In this document: positions 17,782 through 26,700 of the stretch, piece after piece
Numbering within the stretch: position 1 is the first letter of the stretch
How the letters are laid out: each line of letters opens with the position of its first letter
NCBI GenBank assembly: GCA_002343455.1
Contig: DDSR01000049.1
Coordinates: 1-30,701, forward strand
DNA length: 30,701 nt
Source of the DNA: Deltaproteobacteria bacterium UBA2385
GTDB lineage: Bacteria; Myxococcota_A; UBA796; UBA2385
Direction of reading: 5' to 3'
Notes under the pieces: model-generated
Seen by the model: only the letters and a program-made list of their open reading frames with translations
Told to the model about the DNA's origin: nothing
Database searches by the model: none
Position numbers and translations under genes: made by a program

Positions 17782-17803
17782 TCGCCTGGTGTAGCCTCTC
17801 CCG

Positions 17804-19447
17804 GTGGACGCGGCCGGCTACCTCGAAGAACGCCATCGGTGGTGCGCCGCTGCACCGACCGCGGCCGCGGCGCTGGCCCACGGTCGGACCGAGCCGGCCC
17901 TCTCCCTGCTGGTCGGCTGGCGGTTCGGTGCCGAGGGCGGTCGGCGGGTCCTGGAGAGGCTGGTGGCGTCTCCTCCCCAGGTCGACGGGCGCGCCTGGGC
18001 GGTGGCCTTCGGAGAGTCCACCGCGAACGAGCCGCTCGCCAGCGAGTGGCGGCACACGAGCTGGACCCGGGCAGAGTCCAGCGCGCCCGCCGGGGACCTC
18101 CTGGCCTGGGCCCTGCACGAGCTGGCCGCGCAGGCCTGGCTGATCGATCAGCAGGACCGCCGCCCCTGGTGCGCGACCGTGCCCCCCGGCCCCGAGGACG
18201 CCGCGGTCGCCGCGATGTGGCGAGGCTGGGCCGAGGGCAACCCCTGGCCCCACCGGGCCGCCTGGGAGCGCGCCTTCCTCAAGCCCGCGCTGGCGGCCTT
18301 CTCGGCGGTGCTGCGGGCCAGGTCCCTGCCCGAGGATCTACGCCGGCGGGCCCTCTCCGACGCCCGCGAGGGCTTCTTCTACGCCCTGGTCGGGGTCGGC
18401 GCCGAGGCGGGCTGGCGCGAGGTGGCGGTCCGCTTGATCGAGGCCGGCGGCGGCGACCCCGTGGACGCCCTGGCCCGGGCCCTGCCCGGACCAAGCTGGG
18501 AGCGCGTGGCGCGCTGCGCGGTGACCCGCGGGCACGGCCGCAGCACCGCCGGCCTGGTTTGGGGCGAGACCGGGGGCTGGCAGGTCCACGCCCGGCGGCT
18601 GCGGGCCGAGGGCGGCGAGCGGCCCGAGCGCCTGGGCGAGCTGCTCGACCTGCACCTCGCCCTGCGCCTGCTGGATCACTGGTCCCAGGTCGAGCGGACC
18701 GCCCCCGAGCGCAGCGCGGCGGTCGTCGCCCACAACCGCGGTCGGGCCCGCAGCCGCTTGCGCGCCTCGCTGCGCGAGGCCCCCGCCGAGCACCTCCTGG
18801 AGCGTGTCCTGGCCCTGCCCGGGCTGGCCGCCCGCACCCGCGGCGCCGTCGCCCGCTTCTCCCGGGACTGGGCCTGGCAGCAGGTCCAGCACGGCTTCTC
18901 CTTCTACGACGCCCGCACCATCGACCCGGCCTGCCTCCTCCCCGAGGGCGGGCCGCCGCCGCTGCCCGCCGAGGCCCTGCCGGCGCTGCGCACCTGGGTG
19001 CTGCGGGTGCTGTTGAAGGGCCGGCTGGCCCACCTGCGGCAGTGGGTGCACGGCGGCCCCGCCGAGGGCGGGGATCCTGTCGATCCCAAGGACGCCACCT
19101 GGGGCCGGCTGCTCAAGGACGACTGCCCCGAGCTGTTGCGCAGCTACCCCGGCGCCAGTCGGACCGAGGGGCTGGCCCGGCTGCGCGCCGAGCTGGTCGA
19201 GCAGCTCCCCGAGCTCTGGCCCGAGCTCATCCCTGTGCTGGGTCGGCTGGCGGCCCTCAGCGAGCGGGGCCCCGCCTTGGAGCGCGCTTTCCTGCGAGAG
19301 CTTCCCGACTGGGACGAGCGGGTCCCCTTCCCGAAGGTGCGCTACCGGGACTACCAGGCCGCCGCGACCCAGGCGCTGAGGGGCCTGGGTGTGGAGAACG
19401 GCCCCCCAAATCCCTGCGGGGGCGACAGCGGCCCGAACCCCAGGTGA
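17804..19447 (+). CDS. Orphan helical protein in the CHAT operon
   Basis: A 547-aa protein, GTG start at 17804, 22 bp after the CHAT gene and without a recognisable ribosome-binding site. The composition is Trp, Arg, Ala and Leu-rich and looks largely helical; there is no signal peptide or membrane segment. I cannot assign a family. Two regions (near residues 150-190 and 505-530, the latter with KVRYRDYQAAATQALRGL) weakly recall helices of sigma-factor regions 2 and 4. The next gene resembles an anti-sigma N-terminus, which makes the comparison worth testing, but the match is too weak to call. Its stop is four bases before the next ATG. Confidence 0.75.
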   Translation: MDAAGYLEERHRWCAAAPTAAAALAHGRTEPALSLLVGWRFGAEGGRRVLERLVASPPQVDGRAWAVAFGESTANEPLASEWRHTSWTRAESSAPAGDLLAWALHELAAQAWLIDQQDRRPWCATVPPGPEDAAVAAMWRGWAEGNPWPHRAAWERAFLKPALAAFSAVLRARSLPEDLRRRALSDAREGFFYALVGVGAEAGWREVAVRLIEAGGGDPVDALARALPGPSWERVARCAVTRGHGRSTAGLVWGETGGWQVHARRLRAEGGERPERLGELLDLHLALRLLDHWSQVERTAPERSAAVVAHNRGRARSRLRASLREAPAEHLLERVLALPGLAARTRGAVARFSRDWAWQQVQHGFSFYDARTIDPACLLPEGGPPPLPAEALPALRTWVLRVLLKGRLAHLRQWVHGGPAEGGDPVDPKDATWGRLLKDDCPELLRSYPGASRTEGLARLRAELVEQLPELWPELIPVLGRLAALSERGPALERAFLRELPDWDERVPFPKVRYRDYQAAATQALRGLGVENGPPNPCGGDSGPNPR

Positions 19448-19451
19448 GCCC

Positions 19452-20039
19452 ATGGCACGACCCGGCGACGACACCCTCCTGCTCTACCTCGCCGAGGCCC
19501 TCGACCCGGGGGCCCAGGCCGCCGTGGAGTCCTGGCTGCGCGACCACCCCGCGCTGCGCGAGCGCCTGGAGGCCCTGCGCGCCGAGGCCGACCCCGTCCT
19601 CGGCGAGGGGGGCCTGCGCATCCCGCCGCCCGGCTTCGGCCTGGAGCTCTCGGCCGGCCAGCCGCGGGTGATGGGGCCGACCGTGCTGCGGGTCGGCGAC
19701 CGCTTCCAGATCCACCTCGCCCCGCGCCCCGTCCCCGAAGCCGACGGCGTCGTCGTGCTGCGGGATCTCGGCGCCGGCTGGCAGGTCCTCACCCCCAGCC
19801 AGCCCGAGCGCGCCCTGCGCCTCGCTCGTCTGCCCGTCGACGACGACGGCCGCCACCGGGTCGACCTGGTGGCCCGCCCCCCGGCGGGCCGTCAGCGCTG
19901 GGCCGTGGCCTTGCTGCCGGTCGACGATCTGCCCGTCGAGCCCCCCGGGGGGAGAGACGCCTGGGCCTTCCTGCACCGGGGCCTGGAGTCCGGCGAGATC
20001 CCCGTCGGCGTGGTCGAGATCGACCTGCGAGGAGCCTGA
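19452..20039 (+). CDS. Small protein with anti-sigma-like N-terminus lacking Cys
   Basis: A 195-aa protein; ATG 19452 follows AGGTGA closely. The first about 45 residues (DDTLLLYLAEALDPGAQAAVESWLRDHPALRERLEALRAE) look like the anti-sigma (zinc-finger HC2) helix pair, but the two zinc-binding cysteines are absent, with Pro-Ala-Leu where Pro-xx-Cys would stand. Residues about 75-195 form a beta-rich domain beginning LRVGDRFQIHLAPRP, which recalls the DUF4384-like domains seen beside CHAT and anti-sigma genes in other bacteria. There is no membrane segment, so it is not a conventional membrane anti-sigma factor. It is likely an adaptor or regulator in the operon. Family assignment is tentative. 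Confidence 0.72.
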   Translation: MARPGDDTLLLYLAEALDPGAQAAVESWLRDHPALRERLEALRAEADPVLGEGGLRIPPPGFGLELSAGQPRVMGPTVLRVGDRFQIHLAPRPVPEADGVVVLRDLGAGWQVLTPSQPERALRLARLPVDDDGRHRVDLVARPPAGRQRWAVALLPVDDLPVEPPGGRDAWAFLHRGLESGEIPVGVVEIDLRGA

Positions 20040-20046
20040 GCACCCG

Positions 20047-22875
20047 ATGCGCTCCACCACCCGCGACCGACCGCCCAGGGGCGGCAGGGAGAGCCGCGCT
20101 CGACACAGCCGCCTCCCCCCTGCGACAATGGCCCCCCGGGGCGCGGCGAGCACAACCCGGGGATTCGAGCCACTCCACGCCTCGGAGGCCACCCTGGCCG
20201 AGGACACGCAGGTCCTGCCCACCCGATCCAGCCACGCCACGGCCGAGATCTGCGAGGAGCTCGTCGCGGTGCAGGGGGCCGAGGCCCATAGCGGGCTAGT
20301 GGCCGGCCGCTACCGCCTGGAAGAGCTGCTGGGCAGCGGGGCCAACGGGCAGGTCCACCGCGCCGTGGACCGCATCAGCGGCGAGGACGTCGCCCTCAAG
20401 CGCATCCCGGCCCCCACTGAGCGCGAGCTGGAGCGCATCCGCGCCGAGGTGACGGCCCTGCGCTGGCTGCGCCTGCCCGGCGTGGCCACCCTGCTCGACG
20501 ACGGCCTGATGGGCAGCGAGTACTTCGTGGTCATGGGCCTCGTGAAGGGCAAGCCCTTCTTGGGGCCGAAGCGCCGCGCCTGGGAAGAGATCGCCGGCAG
20601 CGTCTTCTCCTTCCTGGAGACCCTGGCCCGCGTGCACCTCGCCGGGGTGGTGCACCGCGATCTGAAGCCCGCCAACGTGCTGGTCGAGCCGGGTGGCAAC
20701 CCGGTCCTGGTGGACTTCGGCCTCGCCCGCGGTCAGGCCCTGGGGCAGCACTGGAACCGGGCCGGCACCCCGCGCTACGTCGCGCCCGAGCAGGCGCTGG
20801 GCGATCCCTGCGGCCCCCCCGCCGACCTCTACGCCGTCGGCGTCATGCTCTACGAGGCCCTCTCCGGCGGCTTCCTGCCCCAGCGCGGCAGCAGCGGGCG
20901 GGAGATCCTCCAGGAGCGGGTCAGCGAGCCCCCCCGCGGCCTGCGGGAGGTCGCCCCCGAGGTGCCCGCCCGGGTCGCCCGGGCCGTCGACCGCCTCGTG
21001 GCCCTGCGGCCCGAGGACCGCTTCGCCTCGGCCCTGGAGGTGATGCAGGCGCTGGGAGGCCGCCCGCCGCTCTTCCTCGGGCACACCCTGCGCAGCCTGC
21101 TGGAGGGTCGCCGCAGCCTCAGCGCCGAGCAGCTCCAGGTCCTCTTCCGCGGGCCCGACCACTTCCTCCACCTGCGCGAGGACGCCGCGGCCGTGCTCTG
21201 GGCGCGCACCGGCGGCCACCCCGAGGCCATCGGGGAGGAGGTCCAGGCCTGGCTGCAGGCCGGGCTCTGCACCTGGGACGGTCCCCTGCTGCGGGTGCAG
21301 CGCGTGGCCATCGAGCGGCTGCGCACCGACATCCGGCTGGCCGTGGCCCCGCCCTCGCCCCCCACGCTGAGCCTGGACGCCCTGCACCTGCTCGACGCCG
21401 CCCAGCGGGCCTGGCCGGACACCCACGAGGCCGTCCTGGCCGAGGTCAGCGAGCTTGGCCCCCAGGCGCTGGCCGAGGCCCGGCAGGAGCTGGTCGGCGC
21501 CCGGCTGGCCTGGGAGCTGCCCGACGGTCGGCTGGGCTTGCGGCCGGTGGCGCTGTCGGCCGCCGACCCCTACGGTCGCGCCGTCCAGGCGCAGATCGCC
21601 GCCGCGCTGCCTGCCGATGGAGAGGCCCGGCTGCGGCACCTCGTCGGCTCCGACGCGCCGATGGCCCGGGTGCTGCCGGTCGCCGAGGGGGTGGTTCAGG
21701 CGATGCTGGCCGAGGGGCGGCATCACCAGGCGCTGGCGGTGGTGGAGATGGCGCTGCCGCTGTGCCGGGCGCGGGCGGAGCTGTTGGTCCACGAGGAGCG
21801 GCTGCTGGAGCTGTGGGCGGCCTTGTCGCTGAACCTGGGCACCCGGACCGCCCTGGACCGGGCGCTGTACGAGACGGGGCGGGCGCAGCTCCGCACGGGC
21901 CGGGTCGAGCAGGTCGAGGGGCTGCTGTACGCGGCCCTGGCGCGGTTCAGCAACGAGCCGGAGCGCTGCGAGGAGCTGCTGCGGCGGGTGCCGGCCTTTG
22001 TGGATGATGAGCTGGAGACCTGGCGGATGGCGGTGGGGTTCACGGCGGCGCGGCGGGTGTCGGCCGAGCGCGGCGCGGTGTTCCTGGAGGGGCTCGAGAG
22101 CTGGGCCGGTCGAGGCGGGGCGCTGCGCAGACAGAGGCTGCGAAATTGGGAGGGCGAGCTTGCATACATGCAGGGGCGCTATGCCGAGGCGGCTCGGCTG
22201 CGGCTGGAGGTCGCCGGCGAGGCGGGCAACCAGGCGGCGCGGCTGTCGGCGGGAATCAACGCAGCTTTCGCATGGCTCGACGCCGGTGAGCTGGCCGAGG
22301 CATCCCGCCGCGCGGCCGAAGCGAAAGTCACAGCCCGTTGGCTGCGCCAGCCTCTCTTCGAAGCCCGAGCGGTCTGTGCAGAGCGCCAGGCTCTCTACCG
22401 CTCCCGGCTGGAGCTGGAGGCGGATCCAAGCCTGGTCGAAGCGGCGGCAGCGCTCGACCGGCGCCTGATGGCCCAGATGTGTATCGCCGAAGCCGGCTTT
22501 GCCTTTCGGGGGGGGAACGCGGACCTGGCCCTGCATCTGGCGCGCCAGGGAGCGCAGGCCTTTCGGGAGGTCGGCTTCGACGCGGGCGCCCTGACGCTGG
22601 AGGCCCTGGCGTTCGCCTGCGAAGGAGGGGTGCAGAGCTCCCGCGGACTGGCCCTGGTCGACGCCGCGCGCCACCTGCCTGACCGGAGCTGGGCGGTCCA
22701 GATCCTGGGGTTGGTGCGCCTCGCAAGCGGAGATCGGCTGGTGAGCGAGACCGTCGTGGCCCGCCGCGCCGAGGGTCTCACCGCCTCCGAGCCGGATCGT
22801 ATCATCGATCTGCTCTCCCTCGGCGAAGCCCTGCGCGGTCGCCTGGACCCTCGGCCTCCCTCTCTCCCCTCGTGA
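20047..22875 (+). CDS. Ser/Thr protein kinase with helical repeat tail
   Basis: A 942-aa cytoplasmic Hanks-type kinase. The kinase domain (residues about 88-345) has all the key elements: a glycine loop LGSGANGQVH, VALK118, HRD205LKPANVLV, D223FGLA, GTPRYVAPEQ and the ADLYAVGVMLYEALSG helix, so it should be active. A roughly 85-residue N-terminal leader is Ser/Thr/Arg-rich. After the kinase, residues about 355-420 (LFRGPDHFLHLREDAAAVLWARTGGHPEAIGEEV) look like the C-terminal part of the AAA-16 module found in PknK-type kinases, but no Walker A ATPase precedes it. The rest (about 430-930) is helical, TPR-like. ATG 20047 lacks a close ribosome-binding site; ATG 20128 is an alternative. It is a plausible writer for the FHA reader encoded two genes upstream of the anti-sigma-like gene. 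Confidence 0.92.
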   Translation: MRSTTRDRPPRGGRESRARHSRLPPATMAPRGAASTTRGFEPLHASEATLAEDTQVLPTRSSHATAEICEELVAVQGAEAHSGLVAGRYRLEELLGSGANGQVHRAVDRISGEDVALKRIPAPTERELERIRAEVTALRWLRLPGVATLLDDGLMGSEYFVVMGLVKGKPFLGPKRRAWEEIAGSVFSFLETLARVHLAGVVHRDLKPANVLVEPGGNPVLVDFGLARGQALGQHWNRAGTPRYVAPEQALGDPCGPPADLYAVGVMLYEALSGGFLPQRGSSGREILQERVSEPPRGLREVAPEVPARVARAVDRLVALRPEDRFASALEVMQALGGRPPLFLGHTLRSLLEGRRSLSAEQLQVLFRGPDHFLHLREDAAAVLWARTGGHPEAIGEEVQAWLQAGLCTWDGPLLRVQRVAIERLRTDIRLAVAPPSPPTLSLDALHLLDAAQRAWPDTHEAVLAEVSELGPQALAEARQELVGARLAWELPDGRLGLRPVALSAADPYGRAVQAQIAAALPADGEARLRHLVGSDAPMARVLPVAEGVVQAMLAEGRHHQALAVVEMALPLCRARAELLVHEERLLELWAALSLNLGTRTALDRALYETGRAQLRTGRVEQVEGLLYAALARFSNEPERCEELLRRVPAFVDDELETWRMAVGFTAARRVSAERGAVFLEGLESWAGRGGALRRQRLRNWEGELAYMQGRYAEAARLRLEVAGEAGNQAARLSAGINAAFAWLDAGELAEASRRAAEAKVTARWLRQPLFEARAVCAERQALYRSRLELEADPSLVEAAAALDRRLMAQMCIAEAGFAFRGGNADLALHLARQGAQAFREVGFDAGALTLEALAFACEGGVQSSRGLALVDAARHLPDRSWAVQILGLVRLASGDRLVSETVVARRAEGLTASEPDRIIDLLSLGEALRGRLDPRPPSLPS

Positions 22876-22879
22876 CGCC

Positions 22880-23701
22880 ATGAGCTGCGACCTCTACCTG
22901 ACCACCCTGAAGGCCTTCGCCGACGCCCTCGCCGTCGCCGACCATCCGAACATCAAGGCTCCCCTCCGGGTCGGCATCGCCATCGGCAGCACCGGCGGGG
23001 TGCAGAGCGACGAAGGCACCCTGAACCTCCGCAAGGCCGGAGTCAAGCCGGCGACCGGTGTCGGTGGCTCCCCCAGCTACTTCCCCGAGGTCGGCGACTT
23101 GCCCGCCAGCATCTACACCGCCTACAGGACCAACTCTGAATGGCAGGAGCAGTGGGTGATCCGCGACAAGGGCAGCTTCGCCCCGACCGGCGGTCACCTG
23201 ATCTGGACCCAGCTCAGCGGTGACACGCTGGGGGTGCCCGAGCAGGAGGCGCTCTGCGCCGAACAGACCGCCTCCGGCAAGCAGTACAGCTACGCCGACA
23301 TGGTCTTCCAGTACCGAAAGCTCCTCAACGCGACCCAGGTCCCCCCGACGCTCAGCCCCGGGACCTGTTTGATCACCGCCACCCATTACTTCCTGTGGCC
23401 GGTGCTCAACGGCGTACGACAAGGCATGCACCCCAGCGGCGCCCTGCTGCGCGAGTCGCTCTCGAATGGAACATGGGTGGATCACTGGATCCTCAAGGGC
23501 GAGTACCTGCCTCCCTCCGGCACGCGCGAGGTGGTCTTCGAGGCCAAGGGAAAGTGGACCACGGGCGCCCGGGACTGGCTGATGAAGCACCGCTTCCCCG
23601 TCCCGGTGGACGCTGGCCCGCTGGGCCCTCTCGGTGTCCTCGAAAACCTCCGCTACGTCCAGATCCCCTACGGGATCACCTCGCTGCCGTTCTGCCCCTG
23701 A
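22880..23701 (+). CDS. Orphan 273-aa protein between kinase and subtilase
   Basis: ATG 22880 lies four bases after the kinase stop. The protein is Gly/Thr/Pro-rich with many Trp and Tyr, and probably mixed alpha/beta. It has no signal peptide, and its cysteines (C3 and in LCAEQ, GTCLIT and LPFC) are scattered without a metal-site pattern. The sequence VGIAIGSTGGVQSDEG near residue 32 is glycine-rich but does not form a nucleotide-binding loop I recognise. No family can be named. Its tight placement between a kinase and a protease suggests it works with one of them, possibly as a substrate or inhibitor of the subtilase; that is only position-based. Confidence 0.75.
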   Translation: MSCDLYLTTLKAFADALAVADHPNIKAPLRVGIAIGSTGGVQSDEGTLNLRKAGVKPATGVGGSPSYFPEVGDLPASIYTAYRTNSEWQEQWVIRDKGSFAPTGGHLIWTQLSGDTLGVPEQEALCAEQTASGKQYSYADMVFQYRKLLNATQVPPTLSPGTCLITATHYFLWPVLNGVRQGMHPSGALLRESLSNGTWVDHWILKGEYLPPSGTREVVFEAKGKWTTGARDWLMKHRFPVPVDAGPLGPLGVLENLRYVQIPYGITSLPFCP

Positions 23702-23737
23702 AGCCCTACCTCTCGCCCGCGCCGCCTCGGATCGACC

Positions 23738-26700
23738 ATGCCCTTCATCTCCCGCAAGCTGTCCCAGAAGCTCGACCCGCGCCTCGCCGGCCTGCTGGCC
23801 CTGGACGACGAGTCCCTCGCCAAGCGCATCCAGCGCGACACCGATCGGCTCACCACCTTCCAGAAGCGGGTCGAGGGCCTGCGAACGCCCCTCTCGCCGA
23901 CCTTTCAAGCGGACTTCCTCGGCGCCGAGGCTGGCTCCTCCGAGGCTGGGTCCTACGAGGACAGTCCGCGCCAGGAGATCCGCCGCGCCTCCCCGCCCAA
24001 GGTGACCCGCACCGTCGCCCCCCTGGGCGCCGCGCGGCGGTCCTGGTTCCCCCTCAGCGCCGGGGCCAGCCTCGGCTCCGACGGCAGCCCACGCCTGAAG
24101 GTGCTCGTCCAGGGCGAGGTCACCGACGCCGAGCTGCCCGGCACCCTGGCCCGCGCCGGCAACACCACCCTCTGCGAGGGCAGCCCCGACCAGATCCGGG
24201 CCCTGCTGGCCAACCCCTCTGTCCGGGCCATCGAGCTGGTGCGGCCGATCAGCGCCGCCCTGGAGCAGGCCCGGCAGGAGATCGGCGCCCCCGATCTCAG
24301 CCCCCGCGGGGGAGCCGCCAGCGAGGCCGGCAAGGGCGTGATCATCGGCCTGGTGGACTTCGGGATCGACTTCCACCACTCCGACCTGCGCAACGAGGAC
24401 GGCAGCACCCGGCTGCTGGGTCTGTACGACCTCGCTACCGGCCAGGTGTGGAGCCAGGACGAGATCAACCGGGAGCTGCAGGCCGAGGTCCCCTACAGCG
24501 TCGTCGGCCACCGCTGGGATCTGCAGGGCAAGCTGGAGAAGCCCAGCCTCGACAAACCCGGCGGGGATCTGTGGATGCGGCACGGCACCCATATGGCCGC
24601 GATCGCCGCGGGCAACGGCCGCAGCGGGGTCTCGCCGGCCGGGCTGGCGCCGGGGGCCGAGCTGCTCTTCGTCAGCCTCGACCCCGGCCTCGCCATGGCC
24701 GGGGTGCAGGACGCCTGGGGACAGGCCGGCTTCGACCAGGTGATCCTCGGCATGCGCTGGATCCTCTGCCAGGCCGAGGCTCAGGGCAAGCCCGTGGTGA
24801 TCAACCTCAGCCTCGCCGACTACACCGGACCGCACGACGGGACCTCGCTGCACCAGGCCTTCCTCGAGGGACTGCAGGACAGCCCCGGGCGGGTGGTGGT
24901 CGTGGCGTCGGGCAACGCCAACGAGCTGGGCGGCCACATCCAGAAGAACTTCCAGGACGGGATGACCTTCCGTCTGCAGGTCGACGAGGCCGCCGTCGCC
25001 GACGACGCCTTCGAGCTGTGGATCGACGGGGTCAACCCGGTGGAGCTGGAGCTGCGCCTGCCGGGCGGGGCGGCCTTCGTCCTCGCTGCGGGCGAACAGA
25101 CGGCCACCGCCACGCTCAGCGACGGGGAGCGGGCCGTCACCGTCGTCGGGACGCGGGTGCTGCGCCCGCAACACTCCGACCAGGGCATCCGCTTCAACCT
25201 CTTCGTCGAGGGCGAGGCCGGGCTGCCCACGGGCGAGTGGAGCCTGAAGCTCAGCGGCGAGAAGACCTACACCCGGCAGGGCGAGCGCCGGCAGCGCAAG
25301 CGACGGGCCTACGCCTGGCTGGAGCGCTGCAACGCCGGCGCCATCGCCTGGGTCGAGGCCACCAACGGGCGGGGAACGCTCAGCGACCTGGCCACCCACG
25401 ACGCCTTGCTGGTGGTCGGCGGGACGATCAAGCGGCTGGGCGGCCCTCAGGCCAACATCTCCGGGGTCTCCGGCTGCGGGCCAACCCGGGACAACCGCAA
25501 CAAGCCCGACATCGTCGCCCCCTCGGCCAGCGTGCGCATGGCCGAGCCCCACGGCCGGGTCAACCCCAGCGCCGACGGGCCCCGCGAGCACCTCGTCGGC
25601 GCCGGCACCGGCACCAGCATCTCCACCGCGATGGTCAGCGGCGCGGCGGCCATGCTGATGGCCTGCCGCGGGGTCGACGGCAGGCCGGCGATGCTCTCGA
25701 CGCGGGAGGTGCGCACCATCCTGCAGGAGAGCGCCATCACCTCCGTCGGACCGGACCGCCAGGGCCCGGTGGACCTGACCGAGGCCTTCAACCCTGCCTT
25801 CGGCGCCGGCGTGCTCAACCTGCGTGGGCTGTGCGGAGAGTCCAAGGCCCGCGGTCCCTGGATCGCCGCCTTCCCCGGCGATGACGGCGGCCTGCCCCGG
25901 GCCCGGCTGGCATTCTGGACCTCGCCGGACATCCGCGTCCGGGCCGGCGACGGGGGCGCCCGGATCGAGGTCCAGGTCCGCGACGGGGGACGGGGCCTCA
26001 GCGAGGGGACCCAGGTCGCGCTGAGCTGGTCGCTGCCGGTCAGCCTGCCCGTCGACGACCCGAAAGCGCGGACCACGGCCGCGCTCAGCCGGCGCCTGCG
26101 GTCGGGTAGCGGGGCCCTGCCCTGGTCCAGCACCGGGATCCGCGGCACCGCCGAGGGCGCCACCTCGCGCCTCAGCCGTCGCGGCGACGGCTGGTGGGCC
26201 AGCTTCGCCTTCAAGGCCCCGGCAGGTGTCGAGGTCTCCTCCCTCTGCTGGCGGGCCGAGGTCGAAGGCGGAGAGGGCCCCCTCGGTCGCCGGCGCCTCG
26301 CCGCCCCGCTCGGCGCGCGCAACCGAGGGGATGTCGGCCTGCGCTGTGTCGTCGACTGTCCGTCGGGTCGAGACGGCGCCGCGGTCCTCAGCCTGCACCT
26401 CGCCGGATCGGCCGGTCGCAACGGCCTGCGCCTGCTGGCCGACGACGGCGCCCGCATCGAGGCCCTGCTCCTCCCCCGCAGCCTGCTCTTCGAGCGCGTC
26501 GGGACCGATCTGCGCCAGGAGCGCAGCTGGAACGCCCTGGCGTCCTACGGCGCACGCGGCGTGGGCGAGGTGGGCGTCGAGGTCGACGAGGCCGGCCAGA
26601 GCTGGATCCGCCTGCAGCCGACCGGCGAGGTCCTGATCCCCGACCTGCAGCTCGACGAGCACCAGCTCGTCCCCGTGCAGGTCCGCTTCCGCGCCCAGCC

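Noticed and set aside
17804..19447. Calling the 547-aa orphan a sigma factor
   Set aside because: Only two short helices recall sigma regions and the spacing is wrong; the resemblance is kept as a hypothesis, not a call.
20296..22881. An 861-codon minus-strand open frame opposite the kinase
   Set aside because: Gln/Gly/His/Ala-rich without motifs; the kinase on the plus strand has every conserved element.
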